Shown piece by piece: positions 23,121 to 34,656 of a DNA stretch of 64,000 nucleotides; position 1 is the stretch's first letter; every line of letters begins with the position of its first letter. Position numbers and translations under genes: made by a program. Source of the stretch: Mixophyes australis (Eukaryota > Chordata > Amphibia > Anura > Limnodynastidae); the NCBI GenBank assembly GCA_036250195.1, contig JAVHZZ010000006.1, positions 79,135,369 through 79,199,368 of the forward strand. Direction: 5' to 3'. A model generated the notes under the pieces. That model saw only the letters and a program-made list of their open reading frames with translations. It ran no database searches and was not told where the DNA came from.

Positions 23121-23548
23121 TTTGTCATTTCTACTTTTTAATAAAACTTAGAGGATATATCTGGGAGCCATAGAAAGGCCCGATGAGAGATGGATAAAGC
23201 AGAATTGTGCAACATGTGAGTCAAGAGTATTTTTAATCATCACTTTTGGGGACACTTGTGAGTCCGAGCTCTCTAAAACAATGGTTGAGCACCATAGATG
23301 TAAGGAAACACTAGACCTGAAGAAACCAGTGGACTCAACAGAAAAGCATATCTTGCACATAAACACATATGTATTAGTTCAATAATCCAAGAAAGGAGTT
23401 ATTTGGTAATGAATGTAGCCTTGATAAAGTGTGCTCCTTGTGGATTATAGATCAGATGCATGAATGTGTCTGCCTATACACTAACATGCAAAAATTAGAT
23501 TTTGTTTTGTGGGACGAGATCATATGAATGAGATCCAAGGGGTGTATA

Positions 23549-23726
23549 CAGGGCCGCCAAGAGAAATTGTCGGGGCATGACCACACCAGGTTGGGGGCAC
23601 CTCCCACTACCCAGACAGGCCAGTACTTTGTACCTGTCCCCTTTCCATTGGTGCCCCTAGGTATATATGGCATATTTAAGGGGTTGTCCCCTGGTTTGCA
23701 AAGGATGGAGGGGGGGGGGGGGGGGG
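23549..23726 (+). mobile_element. hAT left-end fragment with poly-G
   Basis: CAGGGCCGCCAAGAG shares the left terminal repeat of the hAT elements at 16300 and 35485, and the segment runs to 17 G at 23710-23726. No matching right end or 8-bp duplication was found within reach, so it is probably truncated. Confidence 0.5.
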
Positions 23727-23922
23727 CAAGCTAGCCATTTTTTGGCAAGTCTAGATTAAAAGAATATGTGACCTCAAAGGTTAATATTTTTACAACATTT
23801 CTATTAAAATGACTGTATTCATTTGGGAGGCTGTGCCTTTAATTATTATATTGCAAACAGAGGATCATGTAACTCACTATAAACAGTTTTGACTCCCCTG
23901 TGTTAGATAATATCCTCTGGTT

Positions 23923-24192
23923 CTGCACCCTTCCCCACCCCTAAAACCTTTCTTTCCCTCATTATTTGTCTCCCCCCTCCCTCTGAAAAATAAAAACAAA
24001 CAACATTTTTGCTTTCTATGTATAGCATACCTGATCTTAGATAGTTACTCCGAGCCCTTATTATTATTGTTAGTAAACATTTTTGAGTTTCATATGTATA
24101 CATTATGTTTATACATTCTCTTGGCATGTGTCAAATACGTTGTTTTGTTTTGTAAAAACCCTAATAAAAATTACCTTTATAAAAAAAAAAAA
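23923..24192 (+). mobile_element. poly(A) retro-insertion with 18-bp TSD
   Basis: The sequence ends CCCTAATAAAAATTACC then a run of A (24180-24193), and is flanked by AGATAATATCCTCTGGTT at 23905-23922 and 24193-24210, identical over 18 bp. That is a textbook L1-mediated insertion. The body looks like an L1-type 3' UTR. A processed RNA copy of another transcript is the alternative. Confidence 0.9.
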
Positions 24193-24291
24193 AGATAATA
24201 TCCTCTGGTTATGTGTGCAATTTGTAGTTTGCAGGGAAGGTGATCCAGTGATATTTGTCAGATGGAATAGTATGCTGGGTTTTTACAGTTT

Positions 24292-24484
24292 GGGGCATAT
24301 TTAATTAGTTTTTTGGTCCGTGATTGCGCACGGCTGTATGAGTCCCGTTACCGCAAAATCACGGATTTCTGTGAGCACCCGATAGGGTTGAGAAGATAAA
24401 TCCCAGATGTTGCAGTACCGTACTGTAACTTTATACGCACAGCCGCACGTAATCGCGGACCACAAAACTAATTGAATATGCCCC
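24292..24484. mobile_element. MITE, PIF/Harbinger-like
   Basis: A 193-bp element with ends GGGGCATATTTAATTAG / CTAATTGAATATGCCCC and paired CCGTGATTGCGCAC / ACGTAATCGCGGACC segments. The 3-bp flank TTT is present on both sides. It shares its terminal motif with the element at 60807. Confidence 0.8.
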
Positions 24485-25214
24485 TTTGTGTTTTATCTTC
24501 TGTAAAACTAGGGTCTAGACCAGCTTTTGGGTAAAACTTGGCAGGTGAAGTGTCATACCTGCAGGTCATGTGACACCCACAGTGTCTCAGAAAGAAAGCA
24601 AGAATGGTCTGGAGAGAGCTGGAGGCTGGACACTAGAAGATGGAAGAAGAGTAGTGGAATAACTCTTGAGTGACAGCAGTAAGGAGAAGGAGCAGTAAGT
24701 GCTGCTCTGAAGACAAGTAGACAAACCATTTTTTTATTGACCAATGCATAACAAAAATGGTTTATAGAGACGAAGACTGTCGGGATGCTGAGGGTCTAAA
24801 TAAAGTTTAGACCCTGACATGGGAAGGTTGTTTTTTCTTTCTGCTGCTGGTAAGCACCCCTGCAATACTCTTCTTTGTAATGAACATTTTCATAAAATGA
24901 AACAAGCTATTGCTTACCTGTATATTGTACTATGATTATGGAAATATCTAATAGAAGATAATTTGGGTGTTGCTTTTATTCTCTACAAAATGGATATATT
25001 AAATGAGTGATGCATACTGATGTGAATAAGACAGTAAGGAAATTCTCTCTCTCTCCCTCCCATACAGAGACCAACCATCTTTTTGTACCATATAATTGTG
25101 ACATAACTAATTCAGTTAAGGTAATACACATTGCCAAGAAACACTACAAGGTCATGATTTTGACAACAAAGAAAAGTCATCTTACGGGAACAAGATAAAC
25201 TAAATCACTAATCA
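24485..25214. other. gene-free stretch, nothing recognised
   Basis: No gene, RNA or repeat recognised between the MITE and the L2 LINE. Confidence 0.45.
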
Positions 25215-25838
25215 CCGACACAGAATAATTCCATCTATTGATCTTCCTCTCTCACCGCTCCACATCTGCTGCAACACTTTGCAATCCCTACACTGACTCC
25301 CTGTGTCCTCCAGATTCCAGTTCAAATTATTCACCCTTACCTTCAAAGTCCACAACAACACCCCTAAATACAACCCAAACCTCATATCAAAATACTCTCA
25401 CTCTTAGATCTACCTCTGGCCTGCATCTTGTTTCATCTCTGGTAACCACCTCTCACTCACACCTACAAGACTTCTCCCATGCTGCTTCCCACTAATGGAA
25501 TTCCCTACCTTGCCCAATCAGGCTTTCCCACAGCCTTCAAATCTTTAGATTCTCTCTGAAATTCCATATCTTTATTACAGCTTACCTTATCCCCGATGAT
25601 ACTATGCACACTAATGCACCCTCACAACTGTCACAATCTCCACTGTGATCCACACTCTCTTCTTATTTCAGCTGTTTCTCTTCCACTTATATAACCTCTC
25701 TAATGAGCAGTGTCCTTTATACCCTTTGTTTTCATGTCTGCATTTATTTTGTCTACCTTGTATGTCCCTATTGTATATATGTCCTGTTTTTCCTTCTGTA
25801 CAGCGCTGTGGTGCTCTGTGGCACCTTAAAAATCTACA
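25215..25838 (+). mobile_element. L2-clade LINE 3' end, decayed
   Basis: Broken frames keep the C-terminal L2 pattern (LQSLH-LPVSSRFQFKLF, then TLTFKVHN and MEFPTLPNQ). A 3' UTR follows, ending CAGCGCTGTGGTGCTCTGTGGCACC, similar to the tail of the LINE at 37980. Several in-frame stops; 5'-truncated. Confidence 0.7.
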
Positions 25839-28800
25839 CTAAGAATAATCTACATGTACACACACACCATACATTAGCCTCTGATCTGCACACCCATTTA
25901 AGAAAATGCCAAATCCCAAAAACTTCTAAACTTCAAAATATGGAACTGTTGGGAGGTACTATTTACAATTATTAGATATTCACCAGTGGTGCCTCATCTA
26001 GTTGTATTTTCAATGGATGAGGGGTTTAGCCAGGGTGCTGATGAGAGGAGGGATCCCCAATGTTAGGAAACCAGAGGGACAAAACTATAGGGATCATTAG
26101 TTTGGGGGAGGGGGGTTGTGCTCTCCTCACTGACAGGGTATAATGTTCAAGTAGAATTTACCACTGAACACATGAGATTTGCGTATGGGAGGAAGGTGGT
26201 TGCTACAGTCTAAATGTGGATAAACAGGCTGTCTCCACCTAAATAACTGTTTTGAACCAACATCACCCTCTACCCTACTAGCAGAACTGCAATAACTTTA
26301 GTGCCAGCATTGGCAGATACGAAGAGCTCAGATCTAAATAATATTGTGTCACTTTATAAGATGAGTTGTATTTAGACCTCCCCATATCTTGACTGTCTAC
26401 ACAGTGAGAACCATTACAGAGTTGGTGGGTAGGGGGGGGGGGGTTCTTATTAATTGTTGTGGGTTTCTGACATGGATGGAACCACCTCCACCCCCCAGTT
26501 CTGTTAGTTGAGGGGCAAGCGGATGTTGGCTAGAAATTAACTTATCCTGTAAATAGATTTGGGTCACGGATCGATGTTAAGTTGCATCTCAATATTGTTT
26601 ATTCTCATGTAGGTGTTTTTTATTTTTATTTTACTCATGCACATTTTTGCCCACTTGAAGCAAATGTTCATTTATAGAGGTTTTTGGCATATCAGTGCTT
26701 TAAACTTCTCCAATTGTGTAAATTGTTGCTTTTCTTGAATTTCCTCATTTTCTGTTTCTCTTCCTCTTTGTCTGACACTTCCTGCTACATGGCAGCTTTC
26801 GATGCCCTGCCCTCACTTGCCTGTTTCTATTATTGTTTGTCGTCTATCTTTCTGCCTTCCTGTGTGTCCAGCTCATGAATGCTTTAGAAATTCACAGAAA
26901 TCCTTGTATAATAAGATACTGGATACACCTAGACTACAGCTCTATTGCACAAATCATTTTTCCTCCATAATTTCATAAACTGAGTATTCTATGCAAAACA
27001 GCACTGAACAAGAACTAGAGTATTTTCTTATGGACACTGACATTTTTTTTCTTTTATATATGGATTATTTAGACTCTTACAGGAGGCCTGTCACATTCCA
27101 TGTTACACCATTAAGTTTAAAGGACCACTAAACCCTAACAATGACATTTTCAGTCATTGTAATATACTTAATCTAATGTTAACCTGACTTTCCATCTCTG
27201 TTAAAAAGTGTTATCTCCTACCCTCATTCCAAACAGCTGAAACCACCTATAAGACAGTGTATTACTAACAGACTTAGATGGAGGTCAAAAAGCTAGTACT
27301 GCATTCTGCTAAGCTACTGTGATATTACTGGTTCCGACCCTGTGTATGAATCCACCATTTCACACAGTGGGCCTCATTCACAAAGAGAAAAACCTTTGAG
27401 TTGCATCGCTAAATGCGATATTGTGCAATGTGTGCAAGTGCACCTAGATTTTCACCTACAGTGTTTGTAGAGCAAGATGGCTGTAATTGCTGAGGCACAG
27501 AAGTTGTGAGAAGATGGGTGCGGTGAGGGTGTTCCTTGCAAAGTACCGAGTAGACACACTTTGCACCTCCTTTACAGTGCAGTAAAATACAAATCGAATG
27601 TTGCAGAATAAGATTATTGAAATGAGGTAAAGGGGTGGATGTGCGGCTCTTTCCATTTTACAAATGGACTTCATTTTTGCAGAAACTCAGAGTTGGTTGA
27701 GATTAAGGGGGAAATTTATTGATTTTTTTTCTACTTACCATTGGGCTCAAGGCTCAATCCGCTGGGGGGGTTTCGAACAAATATCCAGAATCCCTACAAA
27801 TAGAAATGCCAAATGCTATGTAGAACAGGGCCCTCCTGGTATTCTTGGCTGGTGGCTACCAAGATATAAAATAACTGCACATTAAAAATCAGGAAACCGG
27901 AAAAACTGTAAGGCTTTATTTATTGAAAAGAATGATTTTCAAGTGGTAGAAATTTTGATATGATGTTTATGCTGTTAGTTGGGTGGATTAGCTAGGCGCA
28001 TCATAAGGTTCCAGAGTATTTCTGCAGAACAAGTCTGCAAGGCTGTCAACTACTGTCTGTTCACTTATTGAAGCCCCTCCGTCCTGACATGGCAACCTGC
28101 TGCCTGGGGACTAAGACAGAGCATGCTGGACATATTTAGTTATGTATAAACACATCTGTTACTTCAGTCTTTTTATTCAGCTTAATGATGCACAGCCTTA
28201 TACACTGTATATATGGCAGAAATGTTACACACGTGCTGTAATCAGTGGTGCAGCTATCAATACCATAGGCTGTCCTAAAATATAGACTGTACTTCACATT
28301 ATACTACTTGTTGAGATGTCACCATCAGACTGCCACATTGCGTTTCTAGAGGAAGTAGCATTTCTGCAAAGTGTTTCTGCAAGTCCACAGCTTCTGATTT
28401 ACTTGTCTGTCATAGCCTGGACAGCTGTGAACTACTCTACCCATAATTAAGCTTGGATCTGACACTGCCCCTTCTTCTCACTATTTACATCTCTGTCATC
28501 CTGTGTTCCATTTACATGACTGTGGCTTTTACATATCTAACCATGGCCAATACTGTTCTTTATTCCATACATAAGGTGCTACTAAGGCCTACCTATCCAT
28601 TTACATAAAGGCCGCATGGTGTCACATGGCATGTTACCTATTGCAGACGGGGTTGTACCATGTAAAGGATCTCAGGGTGGACAGAAGTAAGGCCCTTTTA
28701 GCATGACTGGTGTATGTTGCAATACAAAATAGAGCACCCAGGAATCAGTAGTGACTATTAACAGTCACATAGGAAATGGGGTGTGTGTAAAGGGCTCTAG

Positions 28801-30484
28801 ATGGTCTATGCCTAGCTGAGAATGGAGGTATCTAGGTCTGCCACATCTTTAGCTCCCCAGAAGCCTCAGACATATTACAATACAGTTCTGCACAACATAG
28901 GAACACTGCTACTTGCCAGGAGATGGCTCTGGCTTGTGCTGGGGAGCTGGTGTCAGTAGTGTGACACAGGGTCTGTTACAGCGCTGACGATGGGCTTGTC
29001 CAGGCAACAGCAGCAGTGAATGGCTGGAAATGTGGTCGTTATGACCCATGCAATTCTGTCTGCCAACTTGATCAGTTTGAACAAATTTGGCTTGATATTT
29101 TCCCACGTGCATGACCACCAAGGTTTGCCTTGAAAGAACTAAAATCTGAATGCATTTTTATCACACATGGTAGACTACTGATGTGTGTGTGTGTGTGGTT
29201 ATTGCACGTGTTGGTTTTCACAATAGCCAAACAACTAGAACTATTGTTCTATTGTGTAAGTAAAAAATAAATTTTGTTTACAAGTATTAAAGGACATTTA
29301 AACTTGAAAACTGAAACATAAGGCAGCATGTGCCTTCACAAGACATTAATGTCACATACTATATGAGCTTCATTTTGGCGTGGTATCAGCATGAGATACC
29401 AATGTCATTCATAAGGGGCCAGTTTATGGCAGGAAGTTAGTGTTCACGTCCATGGTATCAATATAATTTCACAGGAAGAAGCCTGTCCATGGTCGACATC
29501 CTCTGTGAAATTACTATTTGAGGCAGAGCTTGCATTCACTAATCCATCACAAGCAGTGTGACATGCCCAGTTTTCTAAAAAGCCTGCTAGTTCTCAGAAC
29601 TACACTATGAGGAAACAGAACATGGTGTAGCCCTAGCAAAATCTGTATTCGCCTACATTCCTGTTTTGTTTGGCCTTATTTAGGATATATCTCGTATGAT
29701 AATGAGTAATAAAGAAAATCCCCATTGTCATGGCCATAAGAATGTAAAGGAAAGTGGATAAATAACCCACAATGTATGGGGGTTTCCAAAAGTGATTGTT
29801 CACATCACATTTGAAACAATTGGTAGCTTTCCTTGTTCCTTGAAGACTGAACTAAAGTGAAAGAGAGAATAGAGAGTTGGTTTGTCATTATTATGTGCAT
29901 ATAAATTAGCAGGCTCATTTACTAAAGCAGAAACCTGACAACAGCTTAGCAGATCGGATATTCTCATTATACTGTCCAACCAGGAATAGGGAAGACTTGC
30001 CCGCCCCCTCACTGCATCTATGCAAGCATAGTACATACAATGTAGACCATGCTGTACACTGAGGTCTGATAGTATACAATACAGATATATTGGCCCATGC
30101 TGGACTCGCACAGGCCAATTGCCAAACCACCCACAAATGGGTCACATGGCTGTTGAACTGGGAGAGATATGGATGTTCGGAGCAAAGGCAAGGAAGCTGG
30201 ATCTATTCCAGATTCAGTGGGGCCTGTTAGTGCAATCTGTCCATGTGTGTGAATTTTACCAACATCCCCCATAATAATCCAGTCGGTTATTATCTGGTTT
30301 TTAGCTACACATGCTGTGAGATCACTGACAATATTCCAACTTGTGTAAAAAACTTAGAATACATATTTTTTTGTAATAAGATCATATTGGGGTTACCGTC
30401 TTCTGGGGTAGATGGATGAACATGAGACAGACCATGTGAAGGACCTTGTGTCCCACACACATCTAATAAAGAACAAAAGATATC
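25839..30484. other. long gene-free stretch, nothing recognised
   Basis: This 4.6-kb interval has no recognisable exon, RNA gene or complete mobile element. GGGCCTCATTCACAAAGAG at 27370 resembles a MITE end without a partner. A short TG repeat lies at 29184-29198. Open frames are short and overlap on both strands. Confidence 0.45.
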
Positions 30485-30533
30485 CAATTGTAAAGCGCTA
30501 TATAAATAAATGATGATGATGATGATGATGAAG
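30485..30533 (+). mobile_element. L2 LINE tail fragment
   Basis: CAATTGTAAAGCGCTATATAAATAA followed by seven GAT units is the plus-strand L2/V-SINE 3' end with its microsatellite tail. Confidence 0.75.
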
Positions 30534-31212
30534 AAAGGATGATCGGTAAGGGATAGAGAAAGGAGGTGGGATGCTGCCACTGTCTTTAAATGATAGAAGC
30601 CTGTTGTCTACCAATATAATGAACAAGGAACGATATAAAAGACTGGGAGAATACGGAAGGGGAGTGACATAAAAGGGGTTGTTAATCTGCTTATAGTTGC
30701 CTCTGATCAGGGCCGGTGCAAGGTTGCCCGGCGCCCTAGGCAAAGTTTAAGCTCGTCGCCCCCCCCCCCCCCCCCCCCCTCCCCCCCACATAAAAAAATA
30801 TTTTTTTATTTCACAGCCCCTAACACACTTAGAATTTTTGAAATAAAAATAACTCTTACCTCCTCTTGGCTGGCTAGGATGCAGTTCAGATGTCTGACGC
30901 AGCACTGATGTCTGGTGCAGAATGCTGTCCAGGCTTCACTGCTGCCCAGGAGCAAACACAGGATATCTAGAGTGGAGGCTCTAAATGTTAGATTTCAGAA
31001 CCAAACAAACAAAAAAAAGAAAACATGACATCACTCACCTGTTACAGACTGACATGTACCCGCTGTCCACCAACTTCACTCACACATGCCCATCTGCCCA
31101 CTAGCTATTCTCACATATGTCACCTATGCCCTTGCATAGCTGCAATTTGTCACGGCACTATTTTAGTACATAGACTCCATAGTCTCTAACTTAAGGACAT
31201 TTATAAGTGTAA

Positions 31213-32610
31213 TCCCACACTTTCTGTAGCATCCATTCTCCCCCCACACACACATTTACTGTAGCATCCATTCTCCCCCCACACACACATTTACTGTAGC
31301 TTCCATTCTCCCCCCCCCACACACTTTCTGTAGCATCCATTCTCTCCCCCACACACACATTTACTGTAGCATCCATTCTCCCCCCCCCCACATATTCTGT
31401 AGCATCCATTCTCTCCCCCACACACACATTTACTGTAGCATCCATTCTCCCCCCCCCCCCACATATTCTGTAGCATCCATTCTCTCCCCCACACACACAT
31501 TTACTGTAGCATCCATTCTCCCCCCCCCCACATATTCTGTAGCATCCATTCTCTCCCCCACACACACATTTACTGTAGCATCCATTCTCCCCCCCCCCCA
31601 CATATTCTGTAGCATCCATTCTCCCCCCACACACACATTTACTGTAGCTTCCATTCTCCCCCCCCCCCCACACACTTTCTGTAGCATCCATTCTCCCCCA
31701 CACACACATTTACTGTAGCATCCATTCTCCCCCCCCCCCCCACATATTCTGTAGCATCCATTCTCCCCCCACACACACATTTACTGTAGCTTCCATTCTC
31801 CCCCCCCACACTTTCTGTAGCATCCATTCTCCCCCCACACACACATTTACTGTAGCTTCCATTCTCCCCCCCCCCCACACTTTCTGTAGCATCCATTCTC
31901 CCCCCACACACACATTTACTGTAGCTTCCATTCTCCCCCCCCCCCACACTTTCTGTAGCATCCATTCTCTCCCCCACACACACATTAACTGTAGCTTCCA
32001 TTCTCCCCCCCCCCCCCACACATATTCTGTAGCTTCCATTCTCCCCTCCACATATTCTGTACCATCCATCCTCCCCCCCCCCCCACACTTTCTGTAGCAT
32101 CCATTCTCCCCCCACACACACATTTACTGTAGCATCCATTCTCCCCCCACACACACATTTACTGTAGCTTCCATTCTCCCCCCCCCCCCACACACTTTCT
32201 GTAGCATCCATTCTCTCCCCCACACACACACATTTACTGTAGCATCCATTCTCCCCCCCCCCCACATATTCTGTAGCATCCATTTTCTCCCCCACACACA
32301 CATTTACTGTAGCATCCATTCTCCCCCCCCCCACATATTCTGTAGCATCCATTCTCCCCCCCCCCCACATATTCTGTAGCATCCATTCTCCCCCCCCCAC
32401 ACTTTCTGTAGCATCCATTCTCCCCCACACACACACATTTACTGTAGCATCCATTCCCCCCCCCCCACATATTCTGTAGCTTCCATTATCCCCCCACACA
32501 CACATTTTATGTAGCATGCATTCTCCACCACACACATTTTATGTAGCATTCATTCTCCCTCTTCCCCTTTTTACTGTAGCATCCACTCCTCCTCCCCCCT
32601 CGGTTCTCTG
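31213..32610. repeat. minisatellite, about 40 units of roughly 35 bp
   Basis: About 40 tandem units begin GTAGCATCCATTCTCC or GTAGCTTCCATTCTCC, with mean spacing near 34.6 bp. Two unit types often alternate, giving a dimer of about 68 bp. One ends ACACACACATTTACT and the other, with a longer C run, ends CACATATTCT or CACACTTTCT. C-run length varies from about 5 to 13. Units are homogeneous on the left and decay from about 32480 rightward. The minus strand is G-rich. Confidence 0.97.
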
Positions 32611-32777
32611 CAGCATACTTCTGTCACCCTCCCCTCCGTTTCTCTGTTCCATACTTTCACTACCTCTCCCCCTTTTCTGTACTCACCTTCACTTTTCTTC
32701 CATTCTCTTCTCCGCCTCTTGTTTCTTGCTTCTTTCCTCTCTCTTTACTTCTGTCAGACTCCTGTCGGCTCTCTACA

Positions 32778-32809
32778 CTGGCAGCGTCGTGACGTCACGA
32801 CGCTGCCAG
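32778..32809. repeat. perfect 32-bp palindrome around GACGTC
   Basis: A perfect inverted repeat with no loop, arms CTGGCAGCGTCGTGAC and its complement, centred on TGACGTCA. It lies inside the hAT-type element. TGACGTCA is also a consensus CREB/ATF site, but no function can be claimed. Confidence 0.9.
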
Positions 32810-33115
32810 GCGCCAGGCGCCAGGCACATTTGAAAATGCGGTGCTGCTTACAGTGCAGCACCGCTTAGGTCTACAGGACTACTATATTGCGGGCGGACGA
32901 TCCGCCCGGCGGCGATCGCGCCGCCCGCTTAAAATGAACTTATTCATAATTGTTTTTTTAATAATCAGTCTCCTCGGCCACAGTGCCGCCCCCCAGAGGC
33001 CGGCGCCCTAGGCAGCTGCCTAAGGCTGCCTAATGGTAGCGCCGGCCCTGCCTCTGATTGAAAAAACTTGGACCTCCTCAATGTTGAGGTCTTACAAAGT
33101 ACTGCATCAGATAAT

Positions 33116-33723
33116 TGTCACAACTGTATGTTGCGTACCTGCTAGTGTTGACACTACTTGGAGGAAGGTGCGGAATCTAACGTACCCCCTGGTATTCACC
33201 AGGACCCCCGCAAGGAGGTATGGACTTAGCCGCAGGAGACTCGCGGTCCTTCTCCAAGTCAAATAGCGAGGCATGAGAAGAGAGTGGTCTGGCAAGCTGG
33301 GTCGGTAACGGTGCTGGCAATCGAGGTACACAAGGAGTATCCGAATGAATAGTAAGACAAGCCGGGTCGGTAACAGTCTGGCAATCGAGGTACAATAGGG
33401 AAATCCAAAATGGTAGTCAAACGGTTCGTGTAAAAAGGGCACAGGCAGGCAGAAGAGTGAAGATACTGGAACGCTGAAGACAGGTGAATAGACCTGATAC
33501 TCTGTCACTTGGATACAGACTGGATATGCCTTATAAAGGCTGAACAGCCTATGGAGAGAGAGTGGGCGGCGGCGCTATCAGCCACTGCCGGAGGTTGAGA
33601 GTAACATGGGCAGACGGCCGGACGTGGCAGCCGGAAGCGCCGCGTCTGGTTGCCTGGCAACCAGACACACGGGGAGACAGTGCAGGTGGCCGTCCTGGAG
33701 AGACCGTGGGACGGCGCATGACA
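33116..33723. mobile_element. solo LTR with 5-bp TSD
   Basis: A 608-bp unit starting TGTCACAACTG and ending GCGCATGACA, with 5-bp inverted ends TGTCA/TGACA. It is flanked by ATAAT at 33111-33115 and 33724-33728. TG...CA ends with a 5-bp duplication fit Gypsy or retroviral integration. No internal coding region is present, so it is a recombined solo LTR. It contains a partial internal duplication (GGGTCGGTAAC...GGCAATCGAGGTACA at about 33299 and 33363). Orientation is not determined. Confidence 0.85.
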
Positions 33724-33728
33724 ATAAT

Positions 33729-34572
33729 ATACAAACCGATGAAGAAATGTGGTATATTGTCCAGAGACTATATTAGTGTACCCGCTTTCCAATGAATGTC
33801 CATGTTCAATTTGGTGTTGCACCTGAGGCACAGTGATTACTCACACCTATGTTCCGCTTCTCCCTCGATCGTCCTCAATATGATGATGTGCATATATAGG
33901 AGAGGAGATAAAAGCGGAAATCACTCGTGGTGCAGTACGTTTTCACCTTTATTTTAAAAAAGAATAACAAAAGTTCACTCACATTTTGACCGTTAAAACA
34001 TTTTCCTCAAAAGGTTTCTTTTCATCTACCCATCCAGCACAGAACTCTCTGTATTTTTTTTTATTCTATATACCATATGTTACAATCTATTACAAATTAG
34101 TATTTATGCAATAGAATTGTACCATGATCAGGTCATATCATGTCGGGGGGAGGGGGGCTGGGGTATAGTGTCATGTGTCTGTATAGAATTGTATTATGAT
34201 CATGCCAAGTTTTTCCTGTCTTGTTGGGCAGGTTTAGTCTCCTGTGTTTGTATAGATTGTAATAGAATTATGAATATGTATGCAGTTTGCTATTTTGCAG
34301 GAAGCTGCACTACAAATAAACGGTGCTAGAGCTGGTTTTATAAGGAATCTCCTGGCACAGTGGAAAAAGATTGCAGGGAGTAAGCCCTAAATTTAAGTAG
34401 GCAATGGAAAAATTAATTTTTAAAATTGCAAGTACTTTTTAATCTGAGTTCCTTAAAGTACACCAGTCATCTGTATACAGCCTATTACTATTATACAGTC
34501 TATTCTCTAGGCCTCCAAAAACACCAGCAGTCCCAACATGTGATTAGATATAATACTAGTACCAATACGTCT

Positions 34573-34573
<1 letters not shown>
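33729..34573. other. gene-free stretch, nothing firm
   Basis: Contains AAAATAAAGGTG-type and TTTTGACCGTTAAAAC motifs near 33945-34000 that could belong to an unrecognised retroelement end. No gene recognised. Confidence 0.35.

Positions 34574-34653
<80 letters not shown>
34574..34653. repeat. TA microsatellite
   Basis: Two alternating TA runs (34574-34600 and 34615-34653) separated by GTGTGTATATATACA. It directly abuts the pol-like fragment. Confidence 0.95.

Positions 34654-34656
<3 letters not shown>

Larger units (their letters stand above)
30708..33050. mobile_element. hAT-type element expanded by an internal minisatellite
   Basis: The ends are CAGGGCCGGTGC / GCGCCGGCCCTG. The 8-bp flank CCTCTGAT is identical at 30700-30707 and 33051-33058. 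Subterminal GCGCCCTAGGCAAAG and GCGCCCTAGGCAGCTGCC repeat each other. The element is 2343 bp, far larger than its relatives here (355 and 459 bp), mostly because of the minisatellite at 31213-32610. It also holds a run of 21 C (30759-30779) and a perfect 32-bp palindrome (32778-32809). The long minus-strand open frame inside the array is a by-product of the repeat, so the element is non-autonomous. Confidence 0.95.

Noticed and set aside
31191..32535. Several long minus-strand frames (up to 298 codons) with a repeating MDAT/CVGG pattern
   Set aside because: They are translations of the minisatellite. Variable C runs shift the frame from unit to unit, so no single protein is maintained.
31213..32610. 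CRISPR-like appearance of regularly spaced repeats
   Set aside because: Units are contiguous without unique spacers and lie inside a eukaryotic transposon.
34599..34652. N-terminal part of the 227-codon frame upstream of the pol-like region
   Set aside because: It is the translated TA microsatellite (Ile-Tyr repeats), so the true segment starts no earlier than about 34654.
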